Shown one piece after another: positions 1 to 7,359 of a stretch of 17,371 nucleotides of DNA. The translations under genes and the position numbers were made by a program. Each line of letters opens with the position of its first letter. Position 1 is the stretch's first letter. The notes beneath the pieces were generated by a model, which saw nothing but the letters and a program-made list of their open reading frames with translations, ran no database searches and had not been told where the DNA came from. Source of the DNA: Bacteroidales bacterium (GTDB lineage: Bacteria; Bacteroidota; Bacteroidia; Bacteroidales; UBA3663); the NCBI GenBank assembly GCA_004557315.1, contig SFEH01000047.1, positions 1 to 17,371 of the forward strand, written 5' to 3'.

Positions 1-849
1 GCTATTGAGTCAAACTTCGGTCCTGGCGACTGCGGTGGATGGGCTGACCTTTCAGCTACACCATGGCTCTATGAGCTGTTCAAGTCAGAGCGCACAACAA
101 GCGGTTCGCTTGACCCACGTCTCTATTGGACAATCGGTACATACGAGCCTGAATGGGAAGGCTTCGAGTTTGGCAACGTATGCTACACATTGCCTATTAC
201 AGCTGATGCTCCATTCGTTACCAACAACAACAACGGCGGTCTGCCAATCGCCAAGTGGACTAACCTCCGCACTGGCTTGTATGACAAGGTCGTTACTGGT
301 CTTCACTGCGGTATCAACCTCCGCTTGATGCGTTATTCTGACGTTCTCCTCCGTGCTGCTGAGTGCGAAAACGAGGTGAATGGTCCTACTGATCAGGCTA
401 TCGCTTGGATCAACGAGGTGCGCAGCCGTGCAGGTCTTGCTAACCTCAAGAAGGCAGACTTCCCTACTGCTGATGCTCTCTTCGAGCAGATTGCCAATGT
501 AGAGCGTCCTAAGGAGTTCGGTTGCGAGTACGGACGTGGTCTCGACCTCATCCGTTGGGGCTTCTTCTACGATGCAGACCGTCTGCAGCAGATTAAGGAG
601 CACAACACATTCCGTCGTACCAACGACAAGACTCGCGTGAAGGAGTCGGTCAGCTATACTGAAATCGGTGCCGATCCTGAGGTCAAGAGCTCATACGACT
701 CTTATCAGGAAGGTCATGAGTTCCTTCCAATCTATCAAGGTACACTCAACGATAACCCTAACCTCCATGGCAACTCGGCAAACGAGAGCACAAGCAACCG
801 TAGCTATTTCGAAAGCAATGGCTGGAAGGTTCGCCCAGTGGTTAAGTAA
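1..849 (+). CDS. SusD-like nutrient-binding outer membrane lipoprotein (C-terminal part, 5' end outside window)
   Basis: The reading frame is open from base 1 to the stop at 847-849, giving 282 residues. This is roughly the C-terminal half of a SusD/RagB protein, usually 500-600 residues long. SusD proteins form the lid on a SusC TonB-dependent channel and bind oligosaccharide at the cell surface. Visible family marks are the LMRYSDVLLRAAE segment followed by AIAWINEVRSRAGL, the EYGRGLDLIRWGFF segment (the usual helix near the C-terminal third), and a late FLPI...NPNL motif close to the end. An internal TTG at 190 could be mistaken for a start, but the upstream codons in the same frame read as good SusD sequence (PRLYWTIG...). 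The N terminus with its lipobox and the partner SusC gene should lie to the left. The next gene starts 30 bases downstream, so the two are almost certainly co-transcribed. The family call is secure; the ligand is not readable from this part. Confidence 0.93.
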   Translation, partial: AIESNFGPGDCGGWADLSATPWLYELFKSERTTSGSLDPRLYWTIGTYEPEWEGFEFGNVCYTLPITADAPFVTNNNNGGLPIAKWTNLRTGLYDKVVTGLHCGINLRLMRYSDVLLRAAECENEVNGPTDQAIAWINEVRSRAGLANLKKADFPTADALFEQIANVERPKEFGCEYGRGLDLIRWGFFYDADRLQQIKEHNTFRRTNDKTRVKESVSYTEIGADPEVKSSYDSYQEGHEFLPIYQGTLNDNPNLHGNSANESTSNRSYFESNGWKVRPVVK

Positions 850-879
850 ACTGTTTACTATTTAATTAAGATTACAAAA

Positions 880-2808
880 ATGAGAAATCTAAATAAATTA
901 GCTTCAGTCTTTTCAGCCACTGCAATGTTGGCAATGGCTATGGCAAGCTGTGAGGGTGGCGACCTCTATAACATCGATTCGCCAGACTGGATTGCCAATC
1001 GCGTCGATTCAATCGCCAGCTCTAAACCTACTGGCGGTGAGGAGATAGAAGGTTTGCTTGAGGATGTCTATACCATCGGTAATACCGACTTCTCTACAGG
1101 ATGGTGGGCTGTGTTCTCTAAGTACTATGTCATTCCTGACGGAGAGAAATGGATTGCTCAGTTCAACCTCAACATCAATCCTGCCGCAACCAATACTTAC
1201 AAGAACTTCGCACTCATCCTCTGTAACGATGACGAACGTGGCGGAGCTACTTATAAGGAATATGGTGCTATCCGTTTCGACAATCAGCCAAGCGGTAACT
1301 CTGAGTGGGGCGACTACATCGACCGTAGCTGCGTGGAGAGTTCGCTCACATTCAATACTGATACCGATGCAGGTGTTGAAAAGCTCGGCGGTAAGGTGAC
1401 CCTTACTATCGACCGCTCGGAGCCTGGAGCATTTACAGTGACTATGACCAATGGTACTGTCACCAAGACTTACAAGCAGAAGAGCGCGCTTGAGAATCTC
1501 AATGCTGATGCTTCAAACACCAACATGCGTGCCTTCCTCGTTCCTGAAGGTTCGTTCATCGACTTCCTCGGAACAACTATCGAGCCTATCGGTGGTCTCA
1601 CATCTCGTGAGGATAAGCTGCCTCTCAGCATGAAGCTCGGTGGCGTTGCAAAGAAGGTTCTCGTAGGTACTCCATTCGAAGAGGCATTTGCCAATGTGAC
1701 TGCCGAGATTCAGTTCGAGCAGGAAGTAACCAAGACTGTCACTGCTGCTGATCTCGTATTCCAAGTTGTGCCAGATATGGAGACATTGGGCAAGAAGACT
1801 CTCATCGCTGTATATAACAAGAGCTACAAGGGCGAGCTTTGCCAGCCTATCGTAGGTACTGCTGAGTTTGAGGTAGTCGATAAGCTCTACAGCATGGTAG
1901 GTGCTGCCGACAACTCTACAGGCTTCTGGGGTGCTCACTCTGACAATATCAAGGTGGCTCCTGGTGAGACTTATGTTTCTGTCTTCACTAACTACACAAG
2001 CGGTGCCAACAACTGGAACAACTTCGTCATCGTTCTCGACAGCGAAGATACTGCAACCGAATATGCTGTGGTTCGTGCCGACAATTATGGTTGGGGCTCT
2101 GGCTATGACGTATGCACACCAAGCGGTGGACAGGCAGACTGGGGTACATGGCTTGCAGCTATGAATGGTGCAAAGGTAACTGCCTTCATCACTAACAATG
2201 GCGATGGTACAGCTGATGTCAAGACTGTCATGAACGGTACAGATGGCGAGACTTACTATCAGGACTACATCGGAATAGGTGTCAGCGACCCTGAGAACTT
2301 CTACTTCCGCTATACTGTCGATGGCAGCCACATCGAATTTGACCAGATGGTAGGTGCTGACGATAACTCTACAGGCTTCTGGGGTGCTCACTCTGACAAC
2401 TTCCAGGTTCCTGCAGGTTCAACTGCTCATACTTCGTTCATCAACCACACTCCTGGTAACAACAACTGGAACAACTTCGTAGTGGTTCTCGATAGCGAGG
2501 ATACTCTTACTGAGTATGCTGTGGTTCGTGCCGACAACTACGGTTGGGGTAGTGGCTATGCTTCATGTACTCCTGAGACTACCGTTCCTGACTGGGCAAC
2601 ATGGCTTGCAGCAATGGATGGTGCAAAGGTTGACCTCTATGTCACTAACCATGGTGATGGTACAGCTGATGTCTTGGCAATCATGATTGGCACAGATGGC
2701 GAGGAATACATCCAGAGCTATACCGGCATTGCCGTAAGCAATCCTGATGACTTCTTCTTCCGTCTGACTGTCGATGGCAGCCACATTGTATTCGACGTTA
2801 CTCTGTAA
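880..2808 (+). CDS. Putative surface glycan-binding lipoprotein (SusE/F position) with repeated beta-sandwich-like modules
   Basis: This 642-residue lipoprotein follows the SusD-like gene by 30 bases, the usual place for a surface glycan-binding protein. The signal peptide ends in the lipobox MAS-C with Cys24, followed by EGGD, an acidic stretch like the Bacteroidetes surface-export signal. I see three related modules: a divergent one at about residues 63-225, and two very similar ones at 339-489 and 490-642. Shared marks are NSTGFWGAHSDN (STGWW in the first), an NNF hydrophobic strand, EYAVVRADNYGWGSGY and GDGTADV. The aromatic residues could form sugar-binding platforms. Residues about 244-335 look like an Ig-type spacer. 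No catalytic motif was seen. By position it should bind the polymer attacked by the downstream GH43 enzyme and pass it to SusC/SusD. I do not recognise a named family, so binding is inferred from context and architecture. Confidence 0.8.
   Translation: MRNLNKLASVFSATAMLAMAMASCEGGDLYNIDSPDWIANRVDSIASSKPTGGEEIEGLLEDVYTIGNTDFSTGWWAVFSKYYVIPDGEKWIAQFNLNINPAATNTYKNFALILCNDDERGGATYKEYGAIRFDNQPSGNSEWGDYIDRSCVESSLTFNTDTDAGVEKLGGKVTLTIDRSEPGAFTVTMTNGTVTKTYKQKSALENLNADASNTNMRAFLVPEGSFIDFLGTTIEPIGGLTSREDKLPLSMKLGGVAKKVLVGTPFEEAFANVTAEIQFEQEVTKTVTAADLVFQVVPDMETLGKKTLIAVYNKSYKGELCQPIVGTAEFEVVDKLYSMVGAADNSTGFWGAHSDNIKVAPGETYVSVFTNYTSGANNWNNFVIVLDSEDTATEYAVVRADNYGWGSGYDVCTPSGGQADWGTWLAAMNGAKVTAFITNNGDGTADVKTVMNGTDGETYYQDYIGIGVSDPENFYFRYTVDGSHIEFDQMVGADDNSTGFWGAHSDNFQVPAGSTAHTSFINHTPGNNNWNNFVVVLDSEDTLTEYAVVRADNYGWGSGYASCTPETTVPDWATWLAAMDGAKVDLYVTNHGDGTADVLAIMIGTDGEEYIQSYTGIAVSNPDDFFFRLTVDGSHIVFDVTL
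1894..2805 (+). repeat. Tandem duplication of a 453-base module inside the glycan-binding lipoprotein gene
   Basis: Two in-frame units lie head to tail: 1894-2346 (residues 339-489) and 2347-2805 (residues 490-642). The offset is exactly 453 bases. A 35-base stretch is identical in both copies (1912-1946 and 2365-2399), and a second near-identical block encodes EYAVVRADNYGWGSGY. Identity is retained at silent positions as well as in protein, so the duplication is young compared with the divergent first module at residues 63-225. Confidence 0.9.
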
Positions 2809-2827
2809 TAGTCATATTTTCTAACAT

Positions 2828-2880
2828 TCTTTTCGCTCCTTGGAGATCGCTGTCATGCGGTCTCTATTGGGGCGAAAAGA
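2828..2880 (+). terminator. Long hairpin between the binding-protein genes and the GH43 gene (attenuator or mRNA-end element)
   Basis: In the 87-base gap after the lipoprotein stop, 2828-2836 (TCTTTTCGC) pairs perfectly with 2872-2880. Three more pairs follow (one G-U). After an internal loop, 2843-2850 (GAGATCGC) pairs with 2857-2864 with one G-U wobble. The apical loop is 2851-2856. A moderately T-rich stretch follows, not a clean T-run. The structure could terminate some transcripts or protect the 3' end of the SusCD/lipoprotein mRNA, lowering expression of the downstream enzyme. The structure is visible; its role is inferred. Confidence 0.6.
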
Positions 2881-2895
2881 TTTATTGGTTTTGGC

Positions 2896-4719
2896 ATGAA
2901 ACAAATCTTTACTTCATTACTTTTTCTTACGGCAGCTTCTGTTGCATCGGCTGATGTCAGCATCAAGCGAGTGGTGTGCCACGACCCTTCGATAGTCATC
3001 GACACCGTCACCACAGGTACGCCAGAGTCGCCAGTTTATTACATCTATGGTTCACATCTCGGCAATGCCAAGACTACAGCCGACCTGAATTACATCAACT
3101 GGACTGTCTTCAACAATGGCGAGGCGGCTACTGCAGCCAACGACCTTTTCCTCGATGCCAACGGTAACAAGAGCCTGTATTCCAATGTCTATGCCGAAGC
3201 TCACAAGTGGCAGTACAAGGGTGAGACAGTCAAGGGTAATCAGTGGGCACCCGATATCATCTACAATACTACGATGAAGAAGTGGTGCCTGTACATGAGT
3301 CTCAATGGCAATCATTGGTGTTCAAGCATCGTACTCTTCACTTCCGACCGTCCTGATGGCGGCTGGCAGTATGTGGGTCCTGTAGTCTATTCGGGCTTCC
3401 AGGGCAAATATGAGCACGTAGGCTATGCTGCTGCCGACGACTATAAGCATACCGACCTTGAGAAGGCAATTGGAAAGGTCGATAAGCTCCCTGCACGTTA
3501 TGACGTGGGCGATAAATGGGGCGAGTATTGGCCAAACTGCATCGACCCATGTGTGTTCTACGATGCAGAAGGCAAGCTCTGGATGTCGTACGGCTCTTGG
3601 TCGGGCGGTATCTTCATCTTCGAACTTGATGAGGCTACAGGTCTGCGCGACTATTCTGTCGAGTATCCTTCTGAGTGCTCGACTGCCAATGATTACCTGA
3701 CATGCACATCCGACCCATATTTCGGACGCAAGATTGCTGGTGGCTGCTATGTCTCGGGTGAGGCAAGTTACATACAGCGCATTGGCAAGTATTACTATCT
3801 CTTCATGAGCTATGGCGGACTCAGTGCCGTCGGCGAATATTTTGCTGTTGGCTATCAGATGCGTGTGTTCCGCAGCGAGAAGCCTGATGGACCATACAAG
3901 GACTGTCTCACGTCAAATGGTCAGTCGGCAATCTTCTCAAAGTATTTCCTCAATTTTGGTAATGAAGCAACGGTCGATCGTGGCGTGCGCCTGATGTCGG
4001 CATACAAGTGGGACAGCATGAGTAAAGGTGAGATCGCACAGGGTCACAACAGTGCCATCGTCGATCATGAAGGACGTGCTCTCGTGGTCTATCATACCCG
4101 TAATGTCAACAATGGTGAAGGACATTCGGTGCGTGTGCATCAGCTCTTCCAGAACACCGACGGCTGGCTCGTTGCTGCTCCATACGAATACTATGGCGAG
4201 AAAGTGACACAGGATGATATCGACAACACTCAGGAATATGCCATGGAGCAGGTTGCTGGTGACTACCAGATCATCATCCACAAATATCGTCAGGATGCTG
4301 TGAAGCAGGAATATGCTAAGCCAGAGACCATCACGCTCGGCACCGATGGCAAGGTAACAGGCGCTTATAAGGGCACATGGAGTCTTGTCGAAGGCACAGG
4401 TCACATCAAGGTTGCTCTTCAGGGTGTCCTTGGCAGAAACACATCGGTAGCTTTCAAGGGAGTGGTAGTGGCACAGCACGTCAAGCCAACTCAGCAGGCA
4501 CTCTGCTTCACAGTCCTCAGTTCATCAAGTGGCGTGGCTGGAGCCAATGCTACCCGCGGCCTTTGTATCTGGGGTACACAGACACGTGCCGAGACCGATA
4601 TCCCTCAGCTCGAGACCGACGACGCTCCTGCTCAGATTTTCGACCTTAATGGTCGTCAGCAACAGCGACTCCAGCAAGGCATGAACATCGTCAATGGCCG
4701 TATCATCTATGTAAGATAA
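2896..4719 (+). CDS. Secreted glycoside hydrolase family 43 enzyme, arabinanase/arabinosidase-like
   Basis: This is a 607-residue protein with a signal peptide (residues 1-19, ASA cleavage site before Asp20) and no lipobox. GH43 enzymes are inverting five-bladed beta-propellers acting on arabinan, arabinoxylan or xylan. The three GH43 acids are visible: Asp30 in CHDPSIV (base), Asp217 in NCIDPCV (pKa modulator) and Glu289 in SGEASYI (acid). GNQWAPDIIY at 115-123, MSYGSWSGGIF at 230-240 and GHNSAIVDHEG at 383-393 (His384) resemble the endo-alpha-1,5-arabinanase type. Residues about 430-565 form a C-terminal beta-domain as in two-domain arabinanases. The last 28 residues (IFDLNGR ... NIVNGRIIYVR) resemble the short C-terminal tails of secreted Bacteroidetes proteins related to type IX sorting signals. 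It is the third gene of the SusD unit and probably the main polymer-cleaving enzyme of the locus. The family is secure; the arabinan substrate is likely but not proven. Confidence 0.9.
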   Translation: MKQIFTSLLFLTAASVASADVSIKRVVCHDPSIVIDTVTTGTPESPVYYIYGSHLGNAKTTADLNYINWTVFNNGEAATAANDLFLDANGNKSLYSNVYAEAHKWQYKGETVKGNQWAPDIIYNTTMKKWCLYMSLNGNHWCSSIVLFTSDRPDGGWQYVGPVVYSGFQGKYEHVGYAAADDYKHTDLEKAIGKVDKLPARYDVGDKWGEYWPNCIDPCVFYDAEGKLWMSYGSWSGGIFIFELDEATGLRDYSVEYPSECSTANDYLTCTSDPYFGRKIAGGCYVSGEASYIQRIGKYYYLFMSYGGLSAVGEYFAVGYQMRVFRSEKPDGPYKDCLTSNGQSAIFSKYFLNFGNEATVDRGVRLMSAYKWDSMSKGEIAQGHNSAIVDHEGRALVVYHTRNVNNGEGHSVRVHQLFQNTDGWLVAAPYEYYGEKVTQDDIDNTQEYAMEQVAGDYQIIIHKYRQDAVKQEYAKPETITLGTDGKVTGAYKGTWSLVEGTGHIKVALQGVLGRNTSVAFKGVVVAQHVKPTQQALCFTVLSSSSGVAGANATRGLCIWGTQTRAETDIPQLETDDAPAQIFDLNGRQQQRLQQGMNIVNGRIIYVR

Positions 4720-4753
4720 TAAGCGATTAAGCATTATTTGGACATCAAAAAGT

Positions 4754-4790
4754 AAAGGAAAGGGAACCATTACCCTTTCCTTTCTTTTAT
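4754..4790 (+). terminator. Rho-independent terminator after the GH43 gene
   Basis: A perfect 11-base-pair stem is formed by 4754-4764 (AAAGGAAAGGG) and 4773-4783, with an 8-base loop, followed by TTTCTTTTATTATT. An A-rich stretch precedes the stem, so it could also act on the opposite strand, which carries the convergent TonB-receptor gene. It lies 35 bases after the GH43 stop and closes the plus-strand unit. Confidence 0.88.
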
Positions 4791-4803
4791 TATTGCCGTA
4801 ACC

Positions 4804-4838
4804 CCAAAAAAACAGTTAATGATTATTCCGTAATCATT
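4804..4838 (-). terminator. Probable terminator of the TonB-dependent receptor gene
   Basis: Read on the minus strand, an AT-rich 8-base-pair perfect stem (4831-4838 with 4818-4825, 5-base loop) is followed by AACTGTTTTTTT. It begins 9 bases past the receptor stop codon. The stem is weak in G+C, but the T-run and position support termination, and the stronger hairpin at 4754-4783 stands behind it. Confidence 0.6.
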
Positions 4839-4846
4839 CCCCAAGA

Positions 4847-7264
4847 TCAAAAGTGGAATCTCAGGTCCACGCCCACTTGTGCAGGCTTGCCATGCTGTGA
4901 GAAACCGCGTGACATGCTCTCGAAATAGAAACTGTTGTATTTGGTGTCGGTGATGTTGCGACCCCAGAGCTCGATCTGGCAGTACTTGGTCTGCAGTGTA
5001 GCGCGAGCAGAGAGAAGCTGGTAGTATTTTTGAGAGGCAGAGTTCGACTCTGTCCAGTAGATACGTCCGGCACCAGTGTATGTAGCTCCGAGAGTGAGGC
5101 GGTTAGCCCAGGCTTTGTCGAAGTTCCATGTGTAGCTTGCATCGACATTGGTGGTGTGCTTTGGCACGAAAGGCACATACTTGCCTGTATAGTCGATGCC
5201 CTTGCCACCATCATAGTTGGTGAACTTGGCATAGGTGTAGCCATAGTTGAGAGCTAAGATGAAGTTGCGGAAGAGTTCGCCACGCAGTGAGAGTTCGGCA
5301 CCACGGCTCTGGCTATGACCTGCATTGACCATCATGCGTCCAAGTCCGCTATCGGCGAAACGTGCAATCTGCTGGTCGCGAGTGTCGATGAGGAACAAGG
5401 CAGCATCAGCCTGATAGCGGTTGTCGGCAGTCGAGAGATGTGTGCCTACCTCATAGTTCCAGCTGTATTCAGGCTTGTAGGTTACGGTCTCGGTCACGTC
5501 GGCAGTCTCGCCTACAGGGATCTTGTCGAGGTTCTCAAGTATGGTATTGACCACACTTGCAGGCATACGAGGGTTCTCTTCGGCAATCTTCTTGATGGCA
5601 GCGATGGTACCTTCCTTAATCTGTGACATCATGACGTTCTGCATTTCGCTCTGGAGGAGGTCGCTGAACATCTGTACGTTATATCCGCCCGAACGGGTGC
5701 CTCGCGACACAGTCATATACACATTGTTCTTGTCGGAGAAGTCGTATTGAAGGGCGAACTTTGGCATCAGCTGAAGATAGTCCTTGCTGATCGAACCGAA
5801 GAAGAGAGGGTTAGCCTGCAGACCCGTGAGGTTGATAGGCATCATCTTGTTGCTCAGCGAGAAGTCGTAGTTGATTGTGCCAGGAGCATTGTAGTCGAGC
5901 GTGTTGTGCTCATAATCGACACGGAGTCCGAGAGTGAGCTTCAGCTTTTCGGTGAGGCTGAGTGTCGATTGATGGAAGATAGCGGCATTGAGCACAGGAG
6001 TGTCGAAGTCGCCACCCATCAGGATCTCGCTGTCGGCGAGTTTTACGCCCATAGGCATTGCCATTCCCATAACCGAGATCTCTGGCATGTGGCTGTTGAT
6101 GCTGCTTTCGAGGAAGCTCACGCCATCGTTCATGAAGGTCACAGGACCCTTGGTGTTGAGGTTCTGGTACATGAGGTTGATGCCCGAAAACCAATTCCAG
6201 CGGTCGTTGCCCTTGCTCTTCACTGTCAGCTCATCGCTGAAGGTGCGCAGTTTCTGCTTCTGCTCGAGAGTGTAGATGTCGAAGTGAATGAAGTCCTGAT
6301 CCATGAACATGCGGTCGCGGAGACCCTGGAATCCAGTCATGTTGGTGAGCGTGTAGCGGTCGGCCTCGTACTGAGTGTTCAAGCCAACGTTGATCACGCT
6401 GCGCTTGTACGAGCTCTCGCGGTTGGCGATGATATTGCCCATCTTGCCAAATGGGTCGGCATACAGTCCATCGCTGACAGTGCCTTCATAATAATAAGGA
6501 TAGGCACCCTCGTTGTTGAAGTCGTAGTTGATGTTGAGGTCGAACTTAAGGCGCGATGTTGGCAAGTAGAGTGCACGGAGTCGTCCGCCAGCCGATTGCA
6601 GGTCATCCACCTTCTTACCAGTCTCATTGTTGGTGAAGAATCCTTCGGCTGTCTCATAATAACCTCCCACATACCATGCGAACTGCTCGTTGGGGTGGTG
6701 ATAGTGGGTCAGCGAAGTGGTGAAGTGATTGTCGCCCGACGCATATCCGAGGTTGACATCGGTGCCCGAATAGGTGAGAGGCGAACGAGTATAGGCCTTG
6801 ATCAGACCGCCCATAGTGTTGCGTCCGTAGAGAGTGCCCTGTGGACCGCGCAATACCTCAATGCGCTCGATGTCGGTGAGGTTGAAGTCGAAAGCCGACT
6901 TGTCGTTGAATGGGATATTATCGACATAGAGTCCGACTGCTGGGTTGTTGATGCGCGAACCGATACCGCGGATATACATGGCACTGGTGAGACGTGAGCC
7001 ATAGTCGGGCATGAAGAAGTTTGGTGCAATCTGGCTGATGCCCTTGAGCGATGAGATCTTGAGTTCCTTGAGCTGACTTCCAGTGAGGAGGGTGCTCGAC
7101 ATAGGCTGCTGACTCAGCGGGCTATTCTCTTTTGGCGAAGAGATGACTGTCACTTCCTCAATGCTCTGCACTCGCAGTGTGTCTGGTTCTGAATCGGCGA
7201 AAGCTGTTCCTGCCAAAGCCGAAAAGACAGCCACACAAGTAAGTTTTCCTGTAAATTTTACCAT
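4847..7264 (-). CDS. TonB-dependent outer membrane receptor (non-SusC type)
   Basis: This 805-residue protein has a signal peptide (about residues 1-23, AFA-D). The sequence EEVTVIS at 36-42 is a plausible TonB box. The plug domain runs about 45-165 with the conserved IERIEVLRGPQGTLYGRN block (132-149), and the rest is a 22-strand barrel ending in a terminal Phe (LRFHF), the outer-membrane assembly signal. Such receptors import siderophores, haem, cobalamin, metals or glycans using TonB energy. It lacks the N-terminal carboxypeptidase-regulatory-like extension of SusC proteins and no SusD follows it, so I do not place it in the neighbouring glycan locus. The plug signature is closest in style to receptors common in Proteobacteria. 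No metal- or cobalamin-handling gene sits beside it, and the short leader has no room for a cobalamin riboswitch, so the substrate is unknown. It is convergent with the GH43 gene and has its own promoter. Confidence 0.9.
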   Translation of the reverse strand: MVKFTGKLTCVAVFSALAGTAFADSEPDTLRVQSIEEVTVISSPKENSPLSQQPMSSTLLTGSQLKELKISSLKGISQIAPNFFMPDYGSRLTSAMYIRGIGSRINNPAVGLYVDNIPFNDKSAFDFNLTDIERIEVLRGPQGTLYGRNTMGGLIKAYTRSPLTYSGTDVNLGYASGDNHFTTSLTHYHHPNEQFAWYVGGYYETAEGFFTNNETGKKVDDLQSAGGRLRALYLPTSRLKFDLNINYDFNNEGAYPYYYEGTVSDGLYADPFGKMGNIIANRESSYKRSVINVGLNTQYEADRYTLTNMTGFQGLRDRMFMDQDFIHFDIYTLEQKQKLRTFSDELTVKSKGNDRWNWFSGINLMYQNLNTKGPVTFMNDGVSFLESSINSHMPEISVMGMAMPMGVKLADSEILMGGDFDTPVLNAAIFHQSTLSLTEKLKLTLGLRVDYEHNTLDYNAPGTINYDFSLSNKMMPINLTGLQANPLFFGSISKDYLQLMPKFALQYDFSDKNNVYMTVSRGTRSGGYNVQMFSDLLQSEMQNVMMSQIKEGTIAAIKKIAEENPRMPASVVNTILENLDKIPVGETADVTETVTYKPEYSWNYEVGTHLSTADNRYQADAALFLIDTRDQQIARFADSGLGRMMVNAGHSQSRGAELSLRGELFRNFILALNYGYTYAKFTNYDGGKGIDYTGKYVPFVPKHTTNVDASYTWNFDKAWANRLTLGATYTGAGRIYWTESNSASQKYYQLLSARATLQTKYCQIELWGRNITDTKYNSFYFESMSRGFSQHGKPAQVGVDLRFHF

Positions 7265-7304
7265 CTTTTATTATTCTGAATATTGTTTTTGAATTTTGAT
7301 GGCG

Positions 7305-7336
7305 CAAAGTTACTGAAAATCTAGAGTCCTGACAAT
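7305..7336 (-). promoter_or_regulatory. Bacteroidetes-type promoter of the TonB-dependent receptor
   Basis: On the minus strand, TAACTTTG at 7312-7305 is a perfect match to the -7 consensus TAnnTTTG. ATTG at 7336-7333 stands 20 bases upstream as the -33 element. Expected transcription start is near 7299, giving a leader of about 35 bases. It lies in the 95-base gap after the methyltransferase stop, so the receptor need not depend on read-through from that gene. Confidence 0.72.
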
Positions 7337-7353
7337 CCTCATTTATTAGGATT
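7334..7353. repeat. Short inverted repeat overlapping the -33 element of the receptor promoter
   Basis: AATCCT at 7334-7339 is the inverted partner of AGGATT at 7348-7353 with an 8-base spacer. It overlaps the putative -33 element on the minus strand. It could be an operator for a dimeric regulator or a weak end-structure for the methyltransferase mRNA; there is no T-run. A 6-base stem in AT-rich DNA may also be chance. Confidence 0.3.
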
Positions 7354-7359
7354 TACTCA

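Noticed and set aside
190..849. TTG at 190 as the start of the SusD-like gene
   Set aside because: The frame is open and SusD-like all the way to base 1, so the gene is cut by the window edge.
1513..2391. A 292-codon minus-strand frame opposite the lipoprotein gene, including a repeated segment
   Set aside because: The internal repeat only mirrors the duplicated modules of the real gene on the other strand.
5747..6997. A 416-codon open frame on the plus strand opposite the TonB receptor
   Set aside because: It is antisense to a clear receptor gene, has low-complexity valine/glutamate/arginine-rich sequence, and shows no domain or signal; it is a codon-bias shadow.
4847..7264. The receptor as the missing SusC of the left-hand locus
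   Set aside because: It is on the opposite strand, lacks the SusC N-terminal extension and is much shorter than typical SusC proteins of about 1000 residues.
7265..7359. Riboswitch (for example cobalamin) ahead of the TonB receptor
   Set aside because: The gap is only 95 bases and contains the promoter itself; the transcribed leader of about 35 bases is too short.
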